64,000 bases of DNA, from contig NC_073643.1 of the NCBI RefSeq assembly GCF_029407905.1, forward strand, positions 39,590,501-39,654,500, read 5' to 3'. Below are positions 12,172-22,100 of the stretch, one piece after another; the stretch's first letter is position 1; each line of letters starts with the position of its first letter. The translations under genes and the position numbers were made by a program. The notes under the pieces were generated by a model, which was not told the origin of the DNA, made no database searches, and saw only the letters and a list, made by a program, of their open reading frames with translations. The DNA comes from Bubalus kerabau. Taxonomy: Eukaryota; Chordata; Mammalia; Artiodactyla; Bovidae.

Positions 12172-12215
12172 TGAGAGAGAGACAGAGGTAGAGAGACAAA
12201 GAGAGAGAGAGAGAG
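12172..12215. repeat. (GA)n purine-rich simple repeat
   Basis: Interrupted GAGA tract: gagagagagacagaggtagagagac, then a run of GA units. Confidence 0.9.
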
Positions 12216-12977
12216 CTTTCTCTCCTGTGGTTATTCTTCAAAGTGGAAGTTTTCTCAAAATGAGATATTAGCATGTGGCAAGAGCTAGGAATCAGCATGA
12301 GCTTCTGAACCACTGGGAAGAGTGGCTTATTTCTTTATGCATTATTTAACATCATAACATCCTTCCTAGAATCTTCTGTTCCAAGCTATAACTCGAGACA
12401 AAGACCTTTGATAAAATTAAGTAGGATGTTAGCTCTGAAGCACAATGGGAAGATAAAGTGGCAGATTAGATCATATTAACTTTTAAAAAATGATCACTAA
12501 GGTCATGAGCTTGACACATGGTGGGTGTGGTATTGCAAAGTAGCAGGATAAAGCCATGCAAAAGAAATTAATTACCCAACAGGGGGTTTCTAGGGAGAGG
12601 GAGGTGGAGGCTTAAGATTTGGCTACCAGGGGAAATCTCTTTTCAAGGATTCTTTTCCCCTTTGAGATGAAGGACTTCATTAAGAGCCTTCGTGCTTGAT
12701 GTGGACTCTTGATAGTTTCATGGGTAGATTTATTTGTATTCCTGGTGCTGATGGAGAGCAGCTCCTGATCCACAGAGCTTCTCAGGGCTCTGGCAAGTGA
12801 TGCCCCCGTTTTCTGGAGTTTCTAGTCAGACAGGCATCCCTTTAGTGCAAATCCAAAGCCATGATTGATCATTACCTGCATGCTTACAATGGAAACAAAG
12901 GATGGGGTTTCCTAGGTATTTTCTTTTCAGGAAAGAGGGGATTTGAGGTTGGTTATTTGGAAGCACACATGGCTTCT
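12216..12977. other. Unassigned intronic sequence
   Basis: No gene or known repeat recognised up to the target duplication of the next SINE. Confidence 0.35.
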
Positions 12978-12991
12978 TGAAGCTCCTTTCT

Positions 12992-13309
12992 TCTTTTGAA
13001 AAATAATTTTATTATTTATTTTTGGTTGTACTGAGTCTTTGTTGCTGCGTGGGCATTTCTCTAGTTGTGGTGAGCAGGGGCTAATCTGTAGTTGCGGTGT
13101 GTGGGCTTCTCATTGCAGTGGCTTCTCTTGTTGTGGAGCATGGTCTCTAGGGTGTGTGGGCTTTAGAAGCTGCTGCCAGAGGATTCAGTAGTTGTGGTTC
13201 CTGGGCTCGAGAACACAGGTTCAATAGTTGGGGTGCACCACAGGCTCAGCTGCTCTGAGGCATATGGGATCTCCCCGGATCAGAGTTACCACTGCCACCA
13301 GGGGAGCCA
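12992..13309 (-). mobile_element. CHR-type tRNA-Glu SINE
   Basis: Artiodactyl SINE antisense: tttggttgtactgagtctttgttgctgcgtgggc at its 3' side and a tRNA-derived head (ccaccaggggagcc) at the right. A perfect 14-bp target duplication, tgaagctcctttct, flanks it at 12978-12991 and 13310-13323. Confidence 0.92.
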
Positions 13310-13479
13310 TGAAGCTCCTTTCTGTGAAGACATGGACACAATCACCTGAAATACTTTTCAGACAATGTATGTGGCATCAGCTTTACAAAAAGAGATAAAA
13401 GCAGGTAGATTGGAAGTGCTAACACCAGTTTTCCTCTGAAGTCCACAGAAATATTTTTCATGGTGCCCTGTGAGCTCAT

Positions 13480-13541
13480 GTCCCCATATTATTTGCTGCT
13501 CTTCTGCCTGGCTTTATTTCAGCAGTCCCTTTGTCTGGAAT
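13480..13541 (+). mobile_element. L2 LINE, left part (split by SINE)
   Basis: tcttctgcctggctttatttcagcagtccctttgtctggaatgcc is L2 text; it continues after the SINE at 13701. Confidence 0.6.
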
Positions 13542-13559
13542 GCCTTGGCTCCCATTTCT

Positions 13560-13681
13560 TTTTTAAAAAATCTTTTGGCCACACTGCGCGGCATGTGGGA
13601 TTTTAGTTCTCCAACCAAAGATTGAACCAGCACCCCCTGCATTGGAACTGCAGAGTCTTAACCACTGGACCACCATGGAAA
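13560..13681 (-). mobile_element. CHR-type SINE, short
   Basis: tcttttggccacactgcgcggcatgtgggat and a tRNA-like head (taaccactggaccaccatgg). Flanked by tgccttggctcccatttct (13541-13559) and tgccctggcccccatttct (13682-13700), 17 of 19 matching. Confidence 0.92.
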
Positions 13682-13700
13682 TGCCCTGGCCCCCATTTCT

Positions 13701-13975
13701 GCTGATTGAAATCTTACCCATTCTTCAAAGCCCTGTTCAAATTTCTTGTTTTCAGAGAAGGGTTTCCTGATTACCTTCAGAGAAACAAATGCTACTTTTC
13801 CATGGCTTCTTTGGACCTTTATTATAGCACTGATCACATTTTGATTTCTACAATCATAGTGTCCATGTCTCTATCTCTGAGGTTCACTTTTGAAGATGGG
13901 GTTGGATTTTTCATCACACTTACTCCCCTCCACGCTGAGCTCATAGCTGATATTCAGTAAATGCCAGATGAACAG
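13701..13975 (+). mobile_element. L2 LINE, right part
   Basis: Continues the L2 at 13480: cccattcttcaaagccctgttcaaat, aagggtttcctgattacc, and a 3' end tgatattcagtaaatgccagatgaa. Confidence 0.65.
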
Positions 13976-14278
13976 TACCTCAACACTGCAAGAGAGACTA
14001 CAGCTGTGGGCAGGCAAAGTTTACCATTCAGTATGCTGATGTGAATTTAACATAATATTCCTCTTACATCTAGGCTTGGTGCTTCTTTCTTTGTTTCCTG
14101 ATCTGTTTCTAGACCAGTATTTCCCAAACACAAGTCACTGGCATCACTCTCATGAGTCACATCTGTAGACCACTTATGCTTTCATTTACTTAATATCCTT
14201 CTTTAAATTGATTCCCCTTTTCCTGATACCAACTCATTTAAAAAGCAGACCATTTATCTTGAATTAAAAGTCTAGTAT

Positions 14279-17254
14279 CATAAGAGACTATTATGAACAA
14301 CTATATGGCAATAAAATAGATAACCTGGAAGAAATAGACAGATTCTGAGAAAAGTTCAATCTTCCCAACTGAACCAGGAAGAAATAGAAATTATGAACAA
14401 CCCAATTACAAGCATTGAAATTGAAGCGGTGATCAAAAATCTCCCAAAAAACAAAAGCCCAGGACCAGATGGCTTCACAGGAGAATTCTATCAAACATTT
14501 AGAGAAGAGCTAATGCCTATCCTTCTAAAACTCTTTAAAATAATTGCAGAGGAAGGAACACTTTCAAACTCATTCTATGAGACCACCATCACCCTGATAC
14601 CAAAACCATACAAAGACAACAACAAAAAAAGAAAACTACAGGCCAATATCACTGATGAACATAGATGCAAAAATCCTCAACAAAATTTTAGCAAACAGAA
14701 TTCAGCAACACATCAAAAAGCTAATACACCATGATCAAGTTGGGTTTATTCTAGGAATGTAAGGATTCTTCAATATACACAAATCAATCAATGTGATACA
14801 CCATATTAACAAATTGAAAGATAAAAACCTTATAATAATCTCAATAGATGCAGAAAAAGCCTTTGACAAAATTCAGCACCCATTTATGCTTAAACTCTTA
14901 AAAAAATGGGCATAGAAGGAACCTACCTCAACATAGTAGAGGCCATATATGATAAGCCTACAGCAAACATTATTTTCATTAGTGAGAAACTGAAGGCATT
15001 CTCCCTAAGATCAGGAACAAGACCAAGGGTGTCCACTTTCACCACTGTTATTCAACATAGTTCTAGAATTCCTAGCTACAGCAATCAGAGAAGACAAAGA
15101 AATAAAACGAATCCAGATCAGAAAAGAAGAAGTAAAGCTCACACTGTTTGCAGGTGACATAATAATGTACATAGAAAACCCTAAAGATAGTGTTAGAAAA
15201 TTACTAGAGCTAATCAGTGAATTTAGCAAAGTTGCAGGATACAAAATCAATACACAGAAATCACTTGCATTTCTATATACTAACAATGAAAAATCAGAAA
15301 GAGCAATTAAGGAATCAATCCCATTCACCACTGCAACAAAAAGAATTAAATATCTAGGAATAAACCTACCTTAGGAGACAAAAGAATTGGACACAGAAAA
15401 TTATAAGACACTGATAAAAGAAATCAAAGATGACATAAACAGATGGAGAGATATTCCATGTTCCTGGGTAGGAAGAATCAATATTGTGAAAATGACTATA
15501 CTACCAAACGCAATCTACAGATTCAATGTGATCCCTGTCAAATTACCAATGGCATTTTTCACAGAACTAGAACAAAAAATTTCACAATTCACATGGAAAC
15601 ACAAAAGACCCTGAAAAGCCAAAGCATCTTGAGAAAGAAGAATGGAACTGGAGGAATCCACCTTCCTGACTTCAGATTAGACTACAAAGCTACAGTCATC
15701 AAGACAGTATGGTACTGGCACAAAACCAGAAATATAGACCAGTGGAACAAGATAGAAAACCCAGAAATAAACCCATGCACCTATGGGTACCTTATTTTTG
15801 GCTAAGGAGGCAAGAAAATCAATGGGGCAAAGACAGCCTCTTCAATAAATGATGCTGGGTAAACTGGACAGCTGCATGCAAAAGAATGAAATTAGAACAC
15901 TTCCTAACACCATACACAAAGATAAACTCAAAATGGATTAAAGACATAAATGTAAGACCAGAAACTATAAAACTCTTAGAGGAAAACATAGGCAGAACAC
16001 TCAGTGACATAAATCAAAGCAAGATCCTCTATGACCCACCTCCTAGAGTAATGGAAGTAAAAACAAAAGTAAACAAATGGGACCTGATTAAACTTAAAAG
16101 CTTTTGCACAGCAAAGGAAACTATAATCAAACTATCACCCTTAGAATGGAAGAAAAGAATAGCAAATGAAACAATTGACAAAGGATTCATTTCCAAAATA
16201 TACAAGCAGCTCATACAATTCAATACCAGAAAAACAAACAACTCAATCAAAAAGTGGGAAAAAGACCTAAATAGACATTTCTCCAAAGCAGACATACAGA
16301 TGGCTAGCAAACACATGAAAAGATGCTCAACATCGCTCATTATTAGAGAAATGCAAATCAAAACTACAATGAGATATCACCTCACACCAGTCAGAATGGC
16401 TCTCATCAAAAAGTCTACAAACAATAAATGCTGGAGAGGGTGTGGAGAAAAGGGAACGCTCTTGCACTGTTGGTGGGAATGTAAATTGATACAGCCACTA
16501 AGGAAGACGGTATGGAGATTCCTTAAAAACTAGGAATAAAACCACCATATGACCCAGCAACCCCACTCCTAGGCATATACCCTGAGGAAACCAAAATTGA
16601 AAGAGACACATGTATCCCATTGCTCACTGCTGCACTATTTACAATAGCTAGAACAATGAAGCAATCTAGATGTCCATGGACAGATGAATGGATAAAGAAG
16701 CTGTGATACATATTCACAATGGAATATTACTCAGCCATAAAAAGGCATGCATTTGAGTCAGTTTTAATGAGGTGGATTATTATAGAACCTATTATAGGTT
16801 CTATAACCTATTATAGAACCTATATTATACAGAGTGAAGTGAGTCAGAAAGAGAAAGATAAATACCATATTCTAATGCATATATACAGAATTTAGAAAAA
16901 TGGTACTGAAGAATTTCCTTACAGGGCAGCAATGGAGAAACAGACATAGAGAATAGACTTATGGACATGGGGAGAGGGGAGAAGAGGGTGAGATGTATGG
17001 AAAGAGTAACATGGAAACTTATATTACCATATGTAAAATAGATAGCCAATGGGAATTTGCTGTATGGCTCAGGAAACTCAAACAGGGGCTCCATATCAAC
17101 CTAAGGGGTGGGATGGGGAGGGAAATGGGAGGGAGCTTCAAAAGGGAGGGGATATATATATATCCATGGCTGATTCATGTTGGGGTTTGACAGAAAACCG
17201 CAAAATTCTATAAAGCAATTATCCTTCAATAAAAAATAAATTAATTAAAAAGAG
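14279..17254 (+). mobile_element. L1 LINE, 3-kb 5'-truncated copy
   Basis: Starts within ORF2, just before the reverse transcriptase domain (NKSPGPDGFTGEFYQ near 14450), and runs through the rest of ORF2 and the 3' UTR to an A-rich tail at 17229-17250. Frames are broken several times, and the catalytic FADD reads FAGD (15147-15158), so it cannot mobilise itself. A 215-codon frame at 15886-16533 keeps the C-terminal Cys-rich segment (CWRGCGEKGTLLHCWWEC). Candidate target duplication: aagtctagtat (14268-14278) and aagtctggtat (17255-17265), 10 of 11. Confidence 0.93.
16781..16805. repeat. Inverted repeat in the L1 3' UTR
   Basis: tatagaaccta and its exact complement taggttctata are separated by three bases. 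Part of the arm recurs directly at 16811-16822, inside the L1. Confidence 0.9.
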
Positions 17255-17324
17255 AAGTCTGGTATTACTTGCCCTTAATACAAGGTAAACATACCTATGA
17301 ATACAGTGAGAATAAAACCTTATT

Positions 17325-17491
17325 AAATTTATTATTTGACAAATATCTATTGAGCATCCACTCTGTATCAGGCACTGGACTAGCAGCTGGGACACGACAA
17401 TCAGGAAGAGAGACACAGTCCCACCTCTACGGGCTCACATTCTATTAGGGAAAATGGAAAATGAACTGCTGAACAGTAAATATACCATACT
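17325..17491 (-). mobile_element. L2 LINE, left part (split by BovB)
   Basis: Antisense L2 3' end: tctattgagcatccactctgtatcaggcactgg, then gggctcacattctattaggg. It resumes at 18039. Confidence 0.75.
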
Positions 17492-17504
17492 AAAAGCTAT
17501 AAAG

Positions 17505-18025
17505 AAAGTTATGACCAACCTAGATATCATACTAAAAAGCAGAGACATTACTTTGCCAACCAAGGTCCATCTAGTCAAAGCTATGGTTTTTTCAGTAGTC
17601 ATGTATGGATGTGAGAGCTGGACTATAGAGAAAGCTGAGTGCTGAAGAATTGATGCTTTTGAACTGTGGTGTTGGAGAAGACTCTTGAGAGTCCCTTGGA
17701 CTGCAAGGAGATTCATCCAGTCCATTCTAAAGGAAATCAGTCCTGAATATTCATTGGAAGGACTGATGCTGAAGCTGAAACTCCAATACTTTGGCCACCT
17801 GATGTGAAGGACTGACTCATTTGAAAAGACCCTGATGCTGGGAAAGAGTTAAGGCAGGAGAAGAGGGTGACAGAGGATGAGATGGTTGGATGGCATCACT
17901 GACTCAATGGACATGAGTTTGAGAAAATCCTGGGAGTTGGCGATGGACAGGGAAGCCTGGCACGCTACAGTCCACAAGGTTGCAAGGAGTCGGACATGAC
18001 TGAGTAACTCAACTGATCTGAACTG
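17505..18025 (+). mobile_element. BovB LINE 3' fragment
   Basis: The last about 520 bp of BovB, from agttatgaccaacc to a gactgagtaactcaactga end. It cleanly interrupts an L2: aaaagctataaag (17492-17504) and aaaagctatgaag (18026-18038) match at 12 of 13. BovB entered ruminants by horizontal transfer from reptiles (established). Confidence 0.93.
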
Positions 18026-18038
18026 AAAAGCTATGAAG

Positions 18039-18230
18039 CAAATGAAGCAGGGCAAAGAGATGGAGGGGAATCAGGGTACTATTTAGATAAAGAGGTCAGG
18101 GAGGGCCTCTCTGAGGAGGTAATACATAAGCAGAGACTGAAAAGAGCAAATTGGGTAACCATGTGGAGGCAGAGGCTTAGCGAGCCCAGCAGGGAGCAGG
18201 CACTATGGTCCAGAGAAGGGAATCACTCTT
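18039..18230 (-). mobile_element. L2 LINE, right part
   Basis: Antisense L2 continues: gggcaaagagatggagggg, tactatttagataaagagg, tcagggagggcctctctgaggagg. Confidence 0.75.
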
Positions 18231-19029
18231 AATGGGAGAGGACACGGGGGATTCTTTGAGTTACCTGTGATCCGGAACTTTGATTTTGATGAAATATATG
18301 CCATATGGTCCATAGAATTTCCCAAGATTCTGAAAGGCCCTGGGCCACTGCTACATCTGTGAAATCCGCCTAGGAAACACTGTTCTCATACTGTTTTCAG
18401 CCCTTCCCTCCCCAGTCTGCATCATGAAATCATTCTTTACAGTATACACTTTACTGTCACCCTTGCCACATTGCACTGCACTCATTCATTCCCTGTTGTC
18501 TTCTTTCTTACATTATGAATGCTCAAGGGCACAGAATGTATCCAGCACACAGCAATGATTAGAATCTCTGGCTTTGGGGTTGAGTATTCCCAACTAGAGA
18601 CCTCTTTCTCCTGACCCTGTTCAGATAAATGAAAATGCATCCTATAACTTCTATGTTTTGGGAGCAGTTTTAACCTAGAATAGATGGGTGCCCCTGAAGT
18701 TGCAAAATGTGACATGAATGTGCCTGTTTCCAAGGAGAATTCACAGTTTCATCAGATTCTCAAACTGGGGAGGGGGTGGAGGGGAAACGGTTCCAAAAGA
18801 AGTAAAGAATTTCTCCTATAATTAAATAAATTACATTTATGAAGTAATTTTGAGCTCTTCATAGCACTTTTTATAAGAAAGAAAAAGGGGATGGTATATC
18901 TTGACCTCTACATAAAGAGAGTCCATTTTTACATCCCTTTAATTCTTTTCCAGTAAAAATTCAATTAGTGTATGATTTTTTTTCTGCTTCTTAAAACATC
19001 TTTTCCTTTATGATGATCCATGAAGATTG
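18231..19029. other. Mostly unassigned
   Basis: 18380-18570 has a weak sense L2 look (cattgcactgcactcattcattccctg). The rest shows no family I know. Confidence 0.3.
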
Positions 19030-19205
19030 AAACCAGGTACCAAGCACCCTACTAAGTACTTGAAAGCACATTAACTCATTTAACCTTTAGGGTGATTCTC
19101 CAAGTAAATCTTATTATCCTCCATAATACAGCAAAGGAAACTGAGACTGAGAAGTAAGATCAGTCCCAAAGCTGCCAATCTGTGCTGATAACCCCATGCT
19201 ATGTA
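19030..19205 (-). mobile_element. MIR SINE
   Basis: Antisense MIR in order: ccaagcaccctactaagtactt, cattaactcatttaacc, aaggaaactgagactgagaagtaag. Confidence 0.75.
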
Positions 19206-19739
19206 GTCCTCATCTTTGCTAGAGTCCTCAGCTTATGGAAACAAGCTTGTTTAATTCACTGTTTGGTTTACCAAACATCTGCAGCTAGAGATGTCAGAAT
19301 TTTCCTTAAGCATTCAGTCAATACATAGATTGAAAGATCACTCTAAAGCTCACAGTTTATGTTCCCTTTGACTCAGGATGTTAATATCCTCCAAGTAGTA
19401 GCTCCTGCTTTTATACACAGACTTTGCCAGGCAGGTTAAATGACATCCCATATATAACACTATTCAAAGCCTTCATGAATATATATTACATTTTGGGGCA
19501 AAGAGAAAAAGAGTACTCTAACACATCAAGGATTCTAATGAAAACATGACCTACATATAAAACAAGAGAAATGTTGCTTTCTAACACCAGGAAAGCTAAA
19601 TATGTGCCAAACTGATATTTAAAGAAAAAGAAAAAATTGACAGACGATAAATAGAGCTAAGTGAGAGTCAGACTCTTCATGGCTTTTGGAACTCTGCTCT
19701 GAGCAGTTAAACTACAAAAGTGAGTTACAGAGGGGAGGA
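19206..19739. other. Unassigned intronic sequence
   Basis: No gene or repeat recognised. Confidence 0.35.
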
Positions 19740-19776
19740 AAGACCATGTTCTTTGGCATCAGGTAGAGATGGATTT
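19740..19776 (+). mobile_element. MIR SINE, head (split)
   Basis: gttctttggcatcaggtagagatggattt matches the MIR tRNA-related head. The MIR continues at 20611 after three SINE insertions. Confidence 0.6.
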
Positions 19777-20050
19777 GGAGAAGGCAATGGCACCCCATTC
19801 CAGTACTCTTGCCTGGAAAATCCCATGGACAGAGGAGCCTGGTAGGCTGCAGTCCATGGGGTCGCTGGGGATCGGGCACGACTGAGCGACTTCACTTTGA
19901 ATTTTCACTTTCATGCATGGAGAAGGAAATGGCAACCCACTCCAGTGTTCTTGCCTGGAGAATCCCAGGGATGGCGGAGCCTGGTGGGCTGCCCTCTATG
20001 CGGTCACACTAAGTCGGACACGACTGAAGTGACTTAGCAGCAGCAGCAGC
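19777..20050 (+). mobile_element. BOV-A2 SINE, copy 1 of a row of three
   Basis: Full dimer with CAG tail. It sits between two copies of the 12-base target agagatggattt (19765-19776 and 20051-20062). Confidence 0.95.
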
Positions 20051-20062
20051 AGAGATGGATTT

Positions 20063-20334
20063 GGAGAAGCCAATGGCAACCCAGTCCAGTACTCTTGCCT
20101 GGAAAATCCCATGGATGAAGGACCCTGGTAGGCTGCAGTCCATGGGGTCGCTAGGAGTCAGACACGACTGAGCGACTTCACTTTCACTTTTCATTTTCAT
20201 GCATTGAAGAAGGAAATGGCAACTCACTCCAGTATTCTTGCCTGGAGAATCCCAGGGACAGGGAAGCCTGGTGGGCTGCCGTCTATGGGGTCACACAGAG
20301 TTGGACACAACTGAAGCGACTTAGCAGCAGCAGC
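20063..20334 (+). mobile_element. BOV-A2 SINE, copy 2
   Basis: Full dimer with CAG tail, between agagatggattt (20051) and aaagatggattt (20335-20346). Its sequence differs from copies 1 and 3 at many sites. Confidence 0.95.
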
Positions 20335-20346
20335 AAAGATGGATTT

Positions 20347-20610
20347 GGAGAAGGCAATGGCAATCCACTCCAGTACTCTTGCCTGGAAAATCCCACGGAC
20401 AGAGGAGCCTGGTTGGCTGCAGTCCATGGGGTTGCTAGGAGTCGGACATGACTGAGCGACTTCACTTTCACTTTTCACTTTCATGCATTGGAGAAGGAAA
20501 TGGCAACCCACTCCAGTGTTCTTGCCTTGCCCGGGGACGGGGGAGCCTGGTGGGCTTCCGTCTCTGGAGTTGCACAGAGTCGGACATGACTGAAGCGACT
20601 TGGCAGCAGC
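20347..20610 (+). mobile_element. BOV-A2 SINE, copy 3
   Basis: Full dimer, between aaagatggattt (20335) and agagatggattt (20611-20622). The second monomer has a changed stretch (ttgcccggggacgggg). Confidence 0.95.
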
Positions 20611-20735
20611 AGAGATGGATTTGAATCTAGCTCAACTATAAAATGAAAGTGAAACTTCACTACCTTATAGGATAGTCAAGAGCAAACAAAGCACTGTATA
20701 GGTGGTCACTAAGCATTAACATTCTTTCTTCCTTC
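20611..20735 (+). mobile_element. MIR SINE, body (split)
   Basis: gatttgaatctagctcaac, aaaatgaaagtg, gcactgtataggtggtcactaagcattaac continue the MIR begun at 19740. Confidence 0.6.
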
Positions 20736-20995
20736 TTCAGAATTTCTCTTCTAACCTGTCAAAAAGCCAGAGTCACCACCTCCAGTGGGCAGTTCTTTAA
20801 ACATGAATGTGCCTCTGGTACAACTGACTTCCCAGGGATACAGGACCTTACTGATGAGTGATGCAAGGAGCCTTGGATCATTCTTTAGAACCAGTCTAAG
20901 AATACAACTGACATTTCCAAGCATGTCCATCCAGAAAGACCAATCCAGTGTTAGCTGTCCAAGCTAAGGAAAGACAGGACAGAAATACTCTGACC

Positions 20996-21211
20996 GTGTG
21001 TGCATGCTCAGTCACTCAGTCGTGTCCGAGTCTTTGCGACCCTATTGGACTGTAGCTTGCCAGACTCCTCTGTCCATGGGATTTTTCAGGCAAGAATACT
21101 GGAATGGGTTTGCCATTTCCTGCTCCAGGGAATTTTCCCAACCCAGGGATCGAACCCATGTCTCCTGCACTGGCAGGTGGATTCTTTACCACTAATGCCA
21201 CCTAGGAAGCC
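20996..21211 (-). mobile_element. Bov-tA SINE
   Basis: Antisense Bov-tA: cagtcgtgtccgagtctttg, then the tRNA-derived head ending ttaccactaatgccacctagg near 21205. Confidence 0.92.
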
Positions 21212-21329
21212 CAGGAAAGAGATGCTTTGAAATGGGATGTCTTTTTCTAACCCATCTAAGATGGGCAGCATGAGTTAGTACCATCTTCTTGGTGTCTTTC
21301 TAAATATTCAATGCTAAACCAAACTGTCA

Positions 21330-21700
21330 TATCCTTTGAGCAGCAAATCCAACTTTAGAAATTTCTGTTGAATAAATAATTATTTAAAAAAAAACTATGC
21401 TGGCAACGTGTAAAGGATGTTGATTGCAGCACTGTTTACTTTAGTCCAATTAATTATTGGACTAGTTGTATTGGAAACCAACTAATCAGTCACCTGTGGG
21501 AACTGGTTAAGCAAGCTATATGGTCCGTGTAATAGGGGGATCCTACAGTCATGATGATGTGAAGAAAATATAATTTAAATGTTCACAGTGCATTAAATTT
21601 AAGCATAAGTTAGAAAATATTTATGCTCAGGTTGAGTTTATTTTGTGTGTGGAAATAGATTAATATGGATATATTTTCACACAAAATTTGGAATATGAGA
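21330..21700 (+). mobile_element. Old L1 fragment
   Basis: gatgttgattgcagcactgtttac, then ggaaaccaactaatcagtcacctgtgggaactggttaa is old L1 3' text in sense orientation, much decayed. Confidence 0.55.
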
Positions 21701-21773
21701 ACACATGTCATATGTCTTCTCATCTGTGTGAAACAATTATCCAAATTCTGAATTATCCAAATTATCCAATTCT

Positions 21774-22100
21774 CTGAATTATCCAAATTCTCTGCAACAA
21801 TTTTTTTGTGTTGTTGGTTTGGTAATAAAAACAGAAGTCATTTTTAAAATCTCTAACACCATGATCTTTCATGATACACATTATAGTGTCTCAACCTTCC
21901 CTGTTTTCTTTCCCAGGTCAAAAGCACATGGATATATCTGAATTATCCAAATCCTCTGCAGCAATTTTTTGTTGGCTTGCTAATAACACCTGAAGTCATT
22001 TAAAAAATCTTTAAGACAGTGATCACTCACAGTTCACATTCTAGTATTCACATTCAACTTTCCCTGTTTCTTTTCCCAGGCCAAAAGCATGTGGATATAC
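21774..22100. repeat. Tandem duplication, two units of about 164 bp
   Basis: Unit 1 (21774-21937) and unit 2 (21938-22100) both begin ctgaattatccaaat and end with caaaagca, then tggatata. Between them the order is shared: ctctgca, caattttttt, ttggt/ttgct aataa, gaagtcattt, aaatctt, tttcccaggYcaaaag. Extra copies of aattatccaaatt precede unit 1 (21737-21770). Confidence 0.85.
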
